From the NCBI GenBank assembly GCA_023333565.1, contig JAJKFH010003762.1:3596001-3660000 (forward strand): DNA of 64,000 nt, in the 5' to 3' direction. Origin of the DNA: Puffinus mauretanicus. Its lineage: Eukaryota > Chordata > Aves > Procellariiformes > Procellariidae. A program made the translations under genes and the position numbers. The notes below the pieces were generated by a model. It searched no databases. It saw nothing but the letters and a program-made list of their open reading frames with translations, and was not told the DNA's origin. Below are positions 38,872 to 52,262 of this stretch, one piece after another. How positions within the stretch are numbered: position 1 is the first letter of the stretch; every line of letters begins with the position of its first letter.

Positions 38872-40642
38872 GAAAACAGAAAACTCAGTAAATAATACAA
38901 CTAGAAATAATCCAGAATTATGACAGGAAAAACATCCTTATTGTATTTCAGCTCCAGGAATACTACTTTTAAAACCACTTAATATAGTGCTATTATAAAA
39001 TCATGTATTAAAAACCACAAAACTGGTCAAAGCAAGTGGAGAAATAAGGGGTTTTTTTCCTGTGTGTACCTCAGCCCAAAAAAACCACAGGAGTTAGAAA
39101 CAGTTAACTTCATAGAATTTAACTTCTTCCAGTACATACTAAATCTTTACTAATTCAGCGTCATGAAAAATATTATGATAAAACCACACACAAACTGCTT
39201 CCTGGCATCAAATTTATTTAAATAACAATGGGTCTGACAAACACGTCAACAATCAACTTCTCAAGTTCCTCCTCTTCCTGAAACAAATCCCTCTGAATTA
39301 GGGCAAGTGCCTAGTGCATGGCACCATGACAGACGGACACACACATGGCGTGTAGCTGTATGATGAGAGCACTTAGGCTCCCCAACAACCCTGTTAACAG
39401 GGTTCTTCTGAAAGAGAGAGCCCCGTGGGTTGCTCACACAAGTCACTGCAGTGGTCTGCAGCCCTGGGACACTACGTGGGAGGTGCAATGGGCCAGGAGA
39501 TCACAAATCAGCACAATCAGCTCTGTCCATCCAGCACATGGGATCCCAGGGCAGGAGCACGTCTACAGCACAGCTGTCAAAGTGCAGTATGCACTGGCTG
39601 CAGGAAGGGTGGTGGGGATGGGGGGACAGTCAGCTGAGCAAGTCTCATTTACAACGCGTGACATATTTGAGAAAGGCTAGTAGCTCAATTTGACAAGAAA
39701 GTTTACATTTCTTAGACTCCTACATCACAAGGTTTGTAAGCTACTTTGGAAACATTTCAGATTTTTGTGTAGTTTTTCTAAAACCTTTTGAACTTCAGCT
39801 ATGTTTTTAATCTAATAACCTTAGTCTGTTTGAGTAGGACATACATCTTACAGAACATACAAGAAGAAAATGTCTTTTATATTTCAGTGTAAAATGTCCA
39901 TCTTAACAATAAGGGAATGTAACCTTTTGAAAAACTTGTGAATTAGCAGACCATTTGCTCCACTTGTCAGAGTATCACTTAACATACTTAGTTCTGGATC
40001 TATGACAACACAAATGATATTTTAGACCCAAGGACTGCACACAACATGATATGGAAAGTAATCAGTAATAAAATAATAGTTTGTATAATAAAATTATATT
40101 AGACACAAGTAGAGGTAAAAGGGAAAGCATGTTAATGCTCACTGCCTGGATTTTATCACCCTAGCTTTACTGCAAAACACATTTAGTCACATTCTTTGCT
40201 ATGTAAGTTTCAGCTCATGAATTCCTAGTAATCCTGGTTTTAAGGGAAAACCTATGCCTGGGGGAAAAGACAAGGAAGTTCCACCTCCTAAATCCATGCT
40301 TCTTGGGGAATCTGCCAAAGATTAACTAAATTGTCTCCATGATGACTGGCTCTCACCTGTACAGGTATGGTATTAACAAAATCAAGTGATGAAGTGTTCT
40401 TAGATTACACTGACAAAAAAGGTCTGTACTAGAAATCAATACAATCCTTTCAGCAATAAATAAAATAATAGTTAAGCACTGCATACACTCCCAGTCCTAC
40501 AAAATCGTAACTCATCTGCTGTTTTTAATAACACAATTCCACGACCATATAAAAGCAAAGCGAAGTGGACGGTTCTGTAACTTTAAGATAGCAAAGGAAG
40601 TGAACAAAACGGCAGGTCACAAAGAGTTAACATGGTACTTAC

Positions 40643-40732
40643 CACCTGCATGGCAGAACTTCTTGGAGGATGTGGTTCTATGAGCAGTTGGGAAGGGGTC
40701 TGTCCAAAACTTCGTATTTGAGCTTCAACAGC
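40643..40732 (-). CDS. LRBA: LRBA exon, end of BEACH domain
   Basis: This 90-nt exon is phase 0 on both sides and encodes exactly thirty residues, AVEAQIRSFGQTPSQLLIEP followed by HPPRSSAMQV. The IRSFGQTPSQLL motif is the signature C-terminal end of BEACH domains (QI..FGQTP.QL), and the HPPR that follows is conserved in the LRBA/NBEA branch. The acceptor is TTTTCCAG and the donor GTG|GTAAGT. It joins VLRE upstream and SPLM downstream. The symmetric phase means it could be skipped in frame, but that would remove part of the BEACH fold. Confidence 0.97.
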
Positions 40733-43700
40733 CTGGAAAAGGCACAGGCAGGTTTGCATGTTAAGAGGTGCTAATTACAGGCAATAGAACCATAACTGTC
40801 ACCTGAAAATGTCATTCCACACTTCTGGCTTGTTTCATGTTGAAAATCAACCCCGTGTGTTCACTGTGGGGCTAAGTGCTTGGCACTGGTACTAAGAATG
40901 AGGTAATCATTTTAGTACTGTGGATGCTATTTCCATGAGAAACTCTGCAAAACCTCATCTTGCTCAATGATATTAAACAGAAACAAGCTATTATAATCAG
41001 AACCCCTCTTTATTGACTCCATTTTTCCTTTCTAACACTGGTTTATCCTGTTTGTATCATAATTCAGAAACAAAAGTTAATTTTTAAAAAGTTTCTATAG
41101 GTATTAAGAGTGTTCTACTTTCTATTTAAATTCCATCGCTTTGTTTCACAGCAATAACTACAATGAAAGCGACACCGAGCTTTTTTCTTATTTTCATTTT
41201 TATTCAAAAAGAGCAAACAACTTTAGGATGCATTAAACTACCGACAGCAAGACTAATATTAAATGCAGCTAAAGGAGAATGTGAAGATACAATGCAACAA
41301 TTTTTTTTTAAAAGTTTCTCTGTATCTTCAGCAACATGCTTTATCACTTTCTTCATAGGGCATACATGAAAATACCATCTCATGCTTAGTGATTTTTTAA
41401 AAATAATTATTCTGAAATGTGTGAACTTATACCTCTTGCCTAGGCATGTCCAACTAGTTTTCCATGTTGCCACCTATTGGCCCACTGGCTTAAAGATACA
41501 ATCAAGCAGCCAAAATTCAGCAAGTTATTTCTTGTCAGTCAGGCCCCTGCACTATCCACAGAAACAGGCTAATACTACAGAAAATCTCAAATCATTCAGC
41601 TTAGATTAAATCCCTTTCATTGTGAGCTAAACTAAGTAAAATTACCTTGCATTTGCTGTGGGCTAACAGACTGCACAGGGGCCAATACTTTAGTTTCTCT
41701 GTTGCATGGTGCATTGAGCCCCACATTCGCAGAAGTGTCTAGTGATGCTGAGTACCAAAGGTGAGGCATTAGCAAGTCCTACTTTCAATAGAAGTCCCAA
41801 AAATCAGAACCTTCAAAAAGGTGTTTTAAATGGGACCCTTGAATGCTAAAATACAAAACCACTAGCCACTTTTTAGCTATTAGAACACCGTGTGTTTCTC
41901 TCAGAGGTTCGCCTTTTTTGTGGTTCAACGTACCTCGAGGCTTCTTATACTTATATTTCCTGTTCTACTTTAGCCACCCATCAAAATTTTTGAGACAATG
42001 GAGTAACACTTATGCTGATCTTATTTTTACAAACAACTATTTTTAGATAATAATAAAGACTATTACTAGGACACACAATGTTCTCCTGTTACAGAAATAA
42101 CAAAACCAAAAGTAGAATGCACCTAAGGCCTTAAGGTCATCAAAAATAATCATCCTCTGATAGGAAACATGCCATCCAAAACACTTGACCTTATTACATT
42201 TGGCAGGGCTTTTGAAATATCTGAACTCACCAGAATGGGAATTGCAATTACTCTATGGACAGATTCTAACACTCTTGCCCACTCTGGGAAGCACCTTAAT
42301 CTTCAAAGAACTGGTGAATAAGTAAGTTTATCAAAAAGCTGGCTGAAATCTGGCATACAAACACTGTGATTCAGTGAGTACTTCTTGAGGAACAGCAATA
42401 TCAGATTTGTGAAACACTAAAGCTCAGTAAGACCATTAGAGTGCCCTTCCTAGCGATGAGACATGCTACATTAAAATTCAAATCTGTGTTTTTGTGACTT
42501 GAGATATCAAGGGAATCATAAGGGCATAGAATTTGAGGTCCCTTAAGACATGAGGCATTAACAAAGCAACAGCATACTGGTCAACAGCTCTACCCTCGCC
42601 ATAAAAAGCTGTTAGTTTCAAAACATCCAGATTAAAAAGATTTGCCTACATTTACTTGCAGATTGAGTGGAATATTTTTACTAGCAAATGGGAATTCTGC
42701 GTTGCATTGAGGGTAGAACCAGAAGAACACAGAAGGAGCAGAATGCAGACAATCTTGGATGTCAGTTATTCTGTGCTTGTTAAAATCTTTAGGGCAAATC
42801 TACAGTCTATACGATCTACTATTTATTTCCTATAAAATATATATCCAATATATTATTCAAAATGAAGAAAATATTCTTGAGGCATAACTCCCATGCATTT
42901 CCTTTAGAGCTGAAAATAGAATAGATAAAATGAGGAAAAAATAAGTTCAGATTACTTAACTTCCATGTATATTGACTTATGATCAATATAGAAACTTCCA
43001 TTCCCAAATAGCCCATGTTCAGCATTTAAAGGGAGTCAGAATTTTGTCTTACCCATGAAATCCGGTATGTGCTTTAATTCCCAATGCTACCTCTACAAAC
43101 TATACTCTCTTACATAGTGCCAGTACTTAAAAAGGGAAAATTAAAAACAAGATACCACATATTGATGCAGAGCGTTTCAAATACTTCAAATACATTCATC
43201 ATAACAAGAGCCCAAACTGATGCAGAACAAAAATCAGATGTTATAATTGCTTTAATCAATGAAAGATCAGCAGTCAGAACACTATTTTCCACAGTCCAGA
43301 TCTCAGAGGAACTCACCACCTTCCAGCAACATAAAAACTGAAAGAGACACAGCTATGATTCCACTGCTTACTCACATACACGATGCTCATCATTATCACA
43401 CTCCTAGACCACAAAACAGCAGCAGCAGAACAGCTACTTGTCTCCCACCCGCCCTCAGTGCAGAAGAGAATCCCTCTGGGATATTAAAAACAAGTACAAA
43501 ATATTCTACTCAACCCACAAGTAGATAGTCACTGCCTGTTTTCACATAGTGTTCTGTCAGAACTGGTGAAACTGCTGACCAATGGGACAATGATTTTGCC
43601 AAAGCCTGCCTTAGAGGACCACAAATTCTCCATTTTCAGTCTTTAACAGACAGTTTCTACATTCATGTTTATGATCCAGCTTGAGTTTGGGATTTACAGT

Positions 43701-46700
43701 TCCAGCACAAGCAAGTCCTTTAGACTCACTAGGTTCCATCTCGTCCTTCCAAAAAATACAAGAGCCTACATTTCTAGGATTACAATAGCCCCCGACACAA
43801 TCTTTCACTTTTAGCCAACAGAACCAGGAAAAATCTACATTCAGATCATGTCCTACCACAGGTAACAAGGTTTCATAAAACATCAAAATTGTACACAGAG
43901 TAAAGGCACAGATGTTGGTATCTGTATGTCCTCTTTGTTGACACCTTCAGAGATCCAAAAGAAATTTGAAAAACTGTTGAGTAAAGGCAACAACACTTGG
44001 ACAATTATGTCTAGACATAGTGGCTAGACTTCAGCACAAAAACCTTTTGCGTTCCTTTTAATTACCATGAAAAAAAGTAAAGATTTCTTTATTTAGCTTC
44101 AACATTTCTTAATTATGACCAAGAGAGTGTACTAGCAACCCCAAATGATTCTTTCCTTTTCCCAGGTTGTATTGAAAGTCAATTCAGATGTCAACTCCAT
44201 GTTCTGATGATGTCTCAGTCAGAAGGCTCACATACAGAAGGATGCAAGATGACCTCCCTCTCTCAGCAGAAACATGTGATGGTGGAGGCAGAATCAATCC
44301 CCATTCTCTCAATTTACATAACAATAGAAAGAGAAATACAGGGCATTTTAGCCACCAGATGTCAATCAGACTTTTGTTCAACCTGTCAAAGAAAATCAGC
44401 TAGGAGCAGGGAATCTTTTCCTCAGAGAGATAATTAATATCTCCTTTGAAGAAAACAACCTACCAGTTACCTGAGAATATACAGTAAAATGACCATCAGT
44501 CAAAAAGTCATCAACTTACTTTCTAACAAATTATAGCCTAGCTTCTAACCTAATTTTCCTGAAAAATGTATTACTAGCATTGGTCGGTATTACTAAGAGA
44601 CGGCCAGCTTCTTCTAGTGGCAGAGGAAGGGCGTGTGTTCTCACATTGCTAAATCCCTCTGGAGCATACAACCACTTAGATTATTGTAGGTAGAAATATT
44701 TGGGAAATTTGCACAAGTAGTTTCACGTCTATTAAAGGCACTATATAACTGGAAAGGAATAATCTTTGTTTGAAAGATATCTTTAGTTCCACAAACTCTT
44801 ATCTCTGAAAGCATGCTGCATATGACAAAGTAAAAGATAGTATCATTCAACATTATGTTTCACTGCTTCTCAAATATCTTGGTAAAACAGCCTTCTTCCT
44901 GTAAATCCTCTACAAAAAGAAAACTTTGGTAAGGCCAGAATTGTTCCAGATGCTACAACAAGAAGTAATAAAATGAAACAAGGTAACTAACCCTTTACAA
45001 TAATCCACACAGTATGCATTTCAAACCACATACTTATATGATAAACATGGTATTTTGAATGTTAATTAATTTATAAGTATGAAAGCCATAAGCAAATTTC
45101 ACAAGTTAACATTTATCCGATTACCACAATAACCTGTTCCTAAAAAAGTCTCCTAGATCATCGCCTCTTTTCTTGGGAGGTGGGAAGGGGAGAAGGGGAA
45201 TAGGGAAGTAAATTTAAAAAGGAAGAGTGAAAAACTTGAAAACTTGGTTTAGCTATAATGTAGCTTTTGGCCACTTCTTAGTACGGATATTTTCAGTCTC
45301 TGAACTTACCCTCTAATCTAACTGTGAAGAAAGTTAATTCAACAGTATGCAGTACCCACCAAATACGGCTGTAAATTTTTTGGGAAGGAGGGTGATGGGG
45401 AGGTTGAACATATGGATGCAGTTAAGGTAAAAACAGATGTTTGTTACTTTTCTTTGCAGCAACACTCAGAAACTAAGTCAAAATTGCTTTTTTTTCATGT
45501 TTATGTCTGAAAGAACTATAAAATTAAATATGAGGGAGGGCGGGTGGAGGGGGAACTGCAGTGAGTGTCACAGAGAAAGAATGAAACGGTCTCCAGTTTT
45601 GAACTCAAATCCTGAAATGAAGGCCCATATAGTTAAAAGGCAAGACATACACCATTTAACTCTAGATTTAAAGACCCTTAAAGAGACTAGCTCAGAGTTG
45701 CTTTCATCATGCCTGCTCAGACACAAAACACCAAATTGTCTGAAGAGTCTAATGGCACAGCATACCCATGTTAAAACGCACGCCTCGGTCTGAACGCACG
45801 ACAAGCTACAACCTTACCGTTCACTACGAAGAGGCTACTTTCAGTCAATGTGCCTTTACAGATCTACACTGAAGTATTTCCAGTTACTTCTCAAATCTGT
45901 AAGATTTAATTGCCAAACATTTGAAAACCCAGGTGAAATAACATCATGCATTGTAATACATATTCTTTCAGCATACGTGTTAGGGACAGAAAACGTTTTG
46001 GGTTCATCCTCCATCTTTCTACCCAATATTTATGTCCAGAAAATAACAGCCCTTGCAAAAATAATTACTTTGGCTCTCTGCCGCTCCTACCTCACTTTTC
46101 AATATTCAAAAAGGTTTACACACATGTTCCTCAGTGATTTCTATTGGCTTGAGCAATATGCAATTATGATTACTTGCCTTCCCCTTTCCTTCCACCCAGA
46201 TGTTGCTTTACAGCACCAGAGAACACAGAATATTTGACAGGTTTCCCCTCAGACAGTGAAGCTGAATGGCTTAGCGGCCAACTGACTGGCTCCTTTCCCC
46301 ATGGGATGGTGATTAAAATCAAGCTCTGATAACAAGTGATCAGAAAATCTCTTCTGACCAGACAGTCACTTACAGTCCTACGGTAAGATTCTTAGTTAAA
46401 TTCCTCACGGACTACAGAGACACAGATAACCCCAGCCAGAGAACAAGCACAATTCATAACAATTAGATAAAATTGCTGAAAAAAGGCTAAAGATTATAGA
46501 AGAGAAGCTCTTTGCAGTACCGTCTCCTCTTGTTTCATAACAATCCCTGTTACATCAAGATTGTGAAAAATGGGCAAAATGCTTTTCTGACACAGGCAAT
46601 GTATATGCTTACTGACTGTACACCTGCCCTGGGGACACTGCACTACACTTGACCCAGGGAAAAAATACAGCGCTCAAATGTTAGTATCATAAATTCACAC

Positions 46701-47407
46701 ACTCCCATCCACTGTTTTAAAAATAAAATGAGCAGCCTAATTTCTTCATGCCAAACCAGAAAAATCTTTCTCTTGTTTCGACTTCGCAATTCAATCCTTT
46801 TACATTGAATCACTTCAATTTCTTGTTTTATCATTGCACTATTCACTTAACATACTGGTTTAAAGAAAATTGCCTACACTAGCTTTGAAATCTAATAAAT
46901 GGCAGGGAAGGGAGCAAGGAGAGAAGTAAGGCTAAAGGAAAAATACTACAAGATCAAGGGTTACATACTCTTCTCTAGGTATCATTAAACATGCCAGCAA
47001 AATGTTTGTGATATACCCTTTGTTAACCAAGCGGAGTGTAAAAGATGCCTGTTGCAGCCCACCAATGCAGTTACTACTTCAACTCAAGTAACACAGGTTT
47101 ATAGCTTCAGAGCTGAAGCGTGGGCAGAAATACCGTCAGCAACCTGCAGAGGGGGACATTATTAGAGTACGCTAGCAAGTTGGCATGAAGTAAAAAGCGC
47201 ACAACCTTTGCCTGTTGCGGTGCATTAGGGATATATGTAACAAAACTGAGTATGCCTCATTACACAAGAAAACAACATAAAAATGTAGAAATGAAAGCCA
47301 TCAAATATAAATGAAGCATAGGGGTTTTTTGCTTCCTTCCTTGAAGCTTCCTTGCAAGAAACACAACTGTTGTATAATATTTTTTCTTTTTTTTCTTCCC
47401 CCTACCT

Positions 47408-47419
47408 CCCCCCCCCCCC
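47408..47419. repeat. C12 homopolymer in a pyrimidine tract
   Basis: Twelve C following a T/C-rich stretch (47330-47407). On the minus strand this is a G12 run. Confidence 0.85.
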
Positions 47420-47890
47420 AATTTCAGTTCCTTCTGTCTGCTCAAAATACCATAGATGTCTCTTTGGAAGTTGGTTACTAGTCTAACCACTTGTTATTTA
47501 TTAAATCCAAACTACTATAGACACCTGGAGGGGGGAGGGGTTACCCTACACAGGATTTTTTTTTTTTCTCAAAGCTATCTGCAATTCAATATATGAATAA
47601 CACTTTCTTCTGTTCGCATTACAGAAAAGTGTAGAAGGGAGCACAGCGTAGGATACCTTCCACCACACCTTTAAAAACAAAAACACTAACCTAATTCTTA
47701 AACTACATTAAGAAATCTTCTGTGAGAATAAAGAAAAATGAAGTCTTTTTGTCCAGACAAATCAGTATGACAATTACATGGCAGTCATTAAAGTAAAGCA
47801 GGAAGTAATCACAGTTTGTGAGAATACAAATAGATCCCCCCCCAGGGCCACGCAAGTTGCTCCAATCTGAATATATACATTCCAGGCATA

Positions 47891-47974
47891 TTAAACAGAG
47901 GCATAGCACGGCCTGGCTGCAATCTCCAGTTCACGCAGCTGTCCGTCTACTGCAGCGTAATCCCAGCTGCCAAT
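47891..47974 (-). other. Candidate alternative terminal or poison exon of LRBA
   Basis: The minus strand has a strong acceptor (CTGACTAACTGGTTTCTTTC with AG) including a near-ideal branch site. Read in phase 0, the phase of this intron, it gives IGSWDYAAVDGQLRELEIAA, then RPCYASV and a TAA stop: 27 codons plus stop. The block has several CpGs in AT-rich surroundings. Splicing the 56084 exon to it would truncate LRBA inside BEACH. No good donor follows. An AATAAA on the minus strand lies near 47497. Whether it is transcribed is unknown. Confidence 0.3.
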
Positions 47975-50184
47975 CTGAAAGAAACCAGTTAGTCAGAGCA
48001 GACACAACCAACAGAAACAAATGTCACTCAATAATGTTCAGAGGCACTGGGTTCATGGATAATTTCAAACAGTATCTCTGTCTGGAGCACTGATGTGCTC
48101 ATTCAAAACACCTAAATCTTTGGCTACTGGAAAGAAGCAGATAAAAAAACTAGAACTAGAAAAACGGTCTGGTAGTACTTCAAAGAGACTGACAAAATAA
48201 AAAGGGAAAAGAGTCTAAAAAGAAAGTTAAGATGAATTTAAAGACCTGCAAATAAAACTGGATTCAGTACAAGCAAAATCCTAAGCAGCTCTGGGGCTAG
48301 TTTTTTAAAATATAACACTCTCCATTTTGTTTGAGCACCACAACTAAAATTGCCTCACATCTCTCTTAGCTATGGCAGCTGAAGATTTCAAGAGAGCACC
48401 TCATTGCTTTAATTTAAAATCAATAATTATCACATAGAAAGTAGTGGCATTGCATGTGCTTGAAACTTCATCAATTTCTGGAATTATTCATTCACTCCTC
48501 TAAATAGATAAACGTAATCTTTAAAACTTGCTACCTTCACACAGTCTACTTGCTACTTAGCTGACTCCAAATTTTCTGATAGAAAACTTTTTCCTCTGGA
48601 AAAAAGCAATCTGTTCCAATCTGTTAGCATTCCACAGCATTTCTTCAACTTCGATGCCATCTCTATTTATTAAATAAAAAAGCTTTATTAAAATAAAACA
48701 TTTCAATCTGAAGGAGGTTAATACACTGATGTAAAAATCCAACATTTAATGGTCTTTAAACCGTCTTGCGTGATCACCTTTCAGAATCTGTAACAATTGT
48801 GAAAAACAAATAACTCATTTTGCTAAGCTAAGAAATACATTTATTTAAACTAAGTCACAACTACTACCTGCAAGACCAAACTTGCTGTTTTCAAATATGG
48901 GTACAATATTATCTCAGAGTCTTCTACTGCAATGAATAAACTTTTTGTTAACATTTAATAAAATGTAACGCTTAACTGAGACTTGATTTTTGGACACTTT
49001 TTGAGGAAACGCACCTTCGGCATGACCGCAAGCTTTCTCACTCAGGAAGCAGCTATTGTTCAAATATAGCTAATAACTAATATAATACAGTTTGGTAAGT
49101 AAATACCACACGACATCTGCAGACACAGTGGGAACATTGATGAGCTAGACACCCTAGGCTGCAATGAGCAAATACAATGAAAACACACCAAATAAAAATT
49201 TTTAGTTTCCCAATTACTGTGAAAGTCAATACAGATATTGTTTGGACTGCATAAAGAGTCTGCAAATAATCGAAGCATGCTGATGACGCAAAAAATAATG
49301 AAATTTTTGTAGCCTGTTCACTTCCATGTTTGATTCAAGGCTAAATGGCTTAGTATATGATAACTGTAGCTATTATACACTAGTATATCTCATCCTTTCC
49401 ACATATGGAAGAGAAAAAAAAAGTTGAAAAATGGAAACACTTTCTATTAAAAAAAGTTATTTCTGAGGGATTATGAACATCACTTTTTTCCATCCCTTGT
49501 TTACCTTTTGATTATTCTTTCTTATTTAATGCTGGCCAACAAATATGTCAGCTATCTAAGACTGACCAGCCAGGCACAAATGAAAATGTAAAGAGCCCAG
49601 GGGGTCTCAAGGCCTCTCTGGCTCTGATAGATCCACAAGACAGGTCAAGGAAGAAGAGGTGAGGGAACTGACTGTGCTGAAAATTTCTATCCTTTGAATT
49701 TCAATCAGAGGCTGTGAAGCAGAGTGCTCAGAGCTGAAGAACTAATTTACATGAGTTACCTCCTTCCAAAAAGCTTTACTACTTCCAGCCAAAGCAGTTT
49801 TTTGATTCTTATTTTTTTAATCGTTAGACATCAGGCATCTCAGTCCTATGTTAATTAACTCTAAAAGATCACTCTTTTTCCTGCTGGATAGGGAAGCAGA
49901 AGCACCAGATAAAATTAGACTCTCTTCTGAAATGAAGGACAAAAGAGAACATCCAGGTCAAATATTTTTCTGGATCGAAACCTAGCTGAATACTTTTATG
50001 TCTGTTTCTTAGCGCTGTAGTAAATATGTAAGTTAAGACAAAGGGCAATAAACCCCCATTCGTCATGTCAAACTCTGGGCTGGATGGAATCAAAGAAGTG
50101 TGACACCTCCCAGATATCACAGTAAACACTTGCTTATGCTCATTTTGCCTGTTTACTCCAACACCACAGATAGGTCACAGTGTG

Positions 50185-50465
50185 AGCCGAGACGTGAGAA
50201 TTAATAGGTAAATGGGACGAACCGGTGGCAGGAACGGTGGTCCTGTTATTTTAACGCTCCTTTTACCAGAAGAAAATACTTCCTCTTTTCGTGGGAAAGT
50301 CCCGACGCCCAGACAAGCTGATTTCATGCAGTCGTGGGACCTGCCCACCCACGGCAGCATCGGTGGCCCTGTCTTCGTGACGCCGTCCTGCTCTGCATAC
50401 CTTCACAGGAAAAGACCAGGGCGTGGGTTTGGTTGCGGTTGACAAGTCCGCCTCTCCTTAGCCGT
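50185..50465. other. CpG-dense GC-rich island
   Basis: By eye about twenty CpG dinucleotides occur in 280 bp (for example GGACGAACCGG, GTCCCGACGCCC and GTGACGCCGTCC), while the flanks are AT-rich and almost free of CpG. Open frames run on both strands (plus 50212-50442, minus 50175-50360) but match nothing I know. It may be a young insertion, an intragenic promoter or CpG island, or a local GC-biased conversion tract. Confidence 0.45.
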
Positions 50466-52065
50466 GAAATCAGTATGCTTCCTTTAAATATATCCTTCTT
50501 AATTCTGGTTCCATATAATGGTACTTTAATATAGATTTGCAATTAAAACTAGACCAATTCTTAACATTTATTTGGCTTTTCACACTGTTCCTGTGCTGTA
50601 CGATGTCAAGCATGCCATCTGTGCAACACACTTCTGGCCAGAGATGATTCAAAGATTGTTTCTACAGTACTTTGAATTTTGCCTGCATGAATTTGTACTT
50701 ACTGAATTCAGCACATCTAAATTTACTGCTCTGTGACAGTATTTTATAATCACTTTATCCTACTTTCTAAAACTCATTGCAGCCACAACAAAGACTGTTG
50801 CTCAACCTGCTAAAAACACACTGATCGTTTTCCCAACTATTTAGTAATGTTAACTATGCTATAAATACAAATCGTGTTTATACTTTGTGGAAGATTCACT
50901 GTTGTCAGAGTTCTCCAGCTGAGTTAGAGCTGAAATATGCTATTAACTCCCACCATGAACGCAGCTAAAAGAGAGGCCAAAAATGCTTTCTCTGGGATAA
51001 GATATCAGATCTGCTACTGCTGTCATGAAACTGGGGTCATGTAAACTAAACATCCTTGTAACTTCTTTTGGAAAGCACATAAGTCTCTCAAACTGTAAAT
51101 ATTTAAAAATAAAATTAGACTCATAAGAGATAGGTCTAAGATGCATAAAACTTACCCAAAGATATTAATCTTGGGCAACATTTAAAAGCTATTATCCATA
51201 AAATAATTTACCCCATATGCTTTAAAACTGAAAATAAAATAATTATTTCCTCTCTTTATATAATCAGAAGTGGCACATTCAAATAACATACCAAATGCTA
51301 TGTCCAAGCTGATTCTTCATAATTTTTGAAACTCCTCAGTTCATATGGAAATAAAATATCAAGTAGTAGAAAGGTGCCGATAGAATGGAGAAAGCTGTGC
51401 TTCCTAATGTTAAACAGACTACCTTCACATAACAAAAAAGCACCTTCTCTTCAAAGGAAGAAGTATAAAACAACTGAATCATCTAAGGCTAAAAGCAAAT
51501 CACTTAATGAAAGTATGTGGGGTATTAATTGGATGGGACTTATTCTCATTTTTCGAACTATTATTGTTAATTTAAAAATCATCAGTCTTCCTAATTGCTG
51601 TCTACAAAGATCATATCAGATGATATTTTAAAAATTATTTAAAGAATATGGTTAGGTGCTTTTTGATAAGCATGGTACAAAATTTAGTATGCTTCCTGAG
51701 GTTCAGGGGTTCTTGTAGTAAATCAATGACGTATTCGCCAAGTAATATTTTGCCTTCCCACTATTAACTTCACCTCTTTTCCCTGCTCTTATCCAGTGTT
51801 TATGCTAGCTACATAGGGGTATCAGTGGAGAAATGAGATACTAATTAGGAACTCCGAGTGCAGCCCAGATTCACAATCATCCTTCGTTACACTACACCAG
51901 AGACAAGAGGAATTTCTATTCTTCTCACTAAGACACTAATGGAATACCCACAAATGAATCCAAGATACAAATTATTTTCTACGGATTGTGCTTCACCTCT
52001 TAATCAGCTGCTTGTCTGAATGGCTTAGATCTAATTCTACTTTTTTTTTTCCCATTCTTGGGCAG

Positions 52066-52262
52066 CTATTGCAAAAAGAGAGCAGAATTTGTGATAAGAA
52101 GGTGCTGTGAATTCTCTCCAGAACAGTTGGATGACATTTATCTGTGCTACTGTGACTTCTTGCCTCTTCCATTCAGGCAACAAAAAAGCCCTTCCACAGT
52201 AGATCTTGTGATTGGGAGTTCCACAGATCAAAACGTGGTGTTCAAGAACAAGTCAACAGAAG
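52066..52262 (+). other. Exon-like block on the plus strand, unidentified
   Basis: The plus strand has a strong pyrimidine tract and acceptor (T10, then CCCATTCTTGGGCAG), 197 nt of open frame including EFSPEQLDDIYLCYCDFLPL, and a CAGAAG|GTAGTC donor. It is antisense to LRBA. The protein is not recognised, and chance is a real possibility. Confidence 0.2.

Larger units (their letters stand above)
37326..40642 (-). other. LRBA: LRBA intron, 3.3 kb
   Basis: Contains an A18 run (37706-37723), a CA microsatellite (38856-38871), a candidate conserved noncoding stretch (38575-38850) and a GC-richer patch (about 39320-39660) with overlapping open frames but no splice or family support. Confidence 0.8.

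Noticed and set aside
39261..39693. Cluster of four overlapping open frames in a GC-richer patch
   Set aside because: Local GC content removes stops in several frames at once; no frame shows a protein family or splice pair.
43084..43341. Open frames on both strands
   Set aside because: Two overlapping antisense frames with no splice sites in the right places; taken as chance.
45437..46237. Two plus-strand open frames of 118 and 129 codons
   Set aside because: No recognisable domain, no consistent splice sites and ordinary intron composition; taken as chance.
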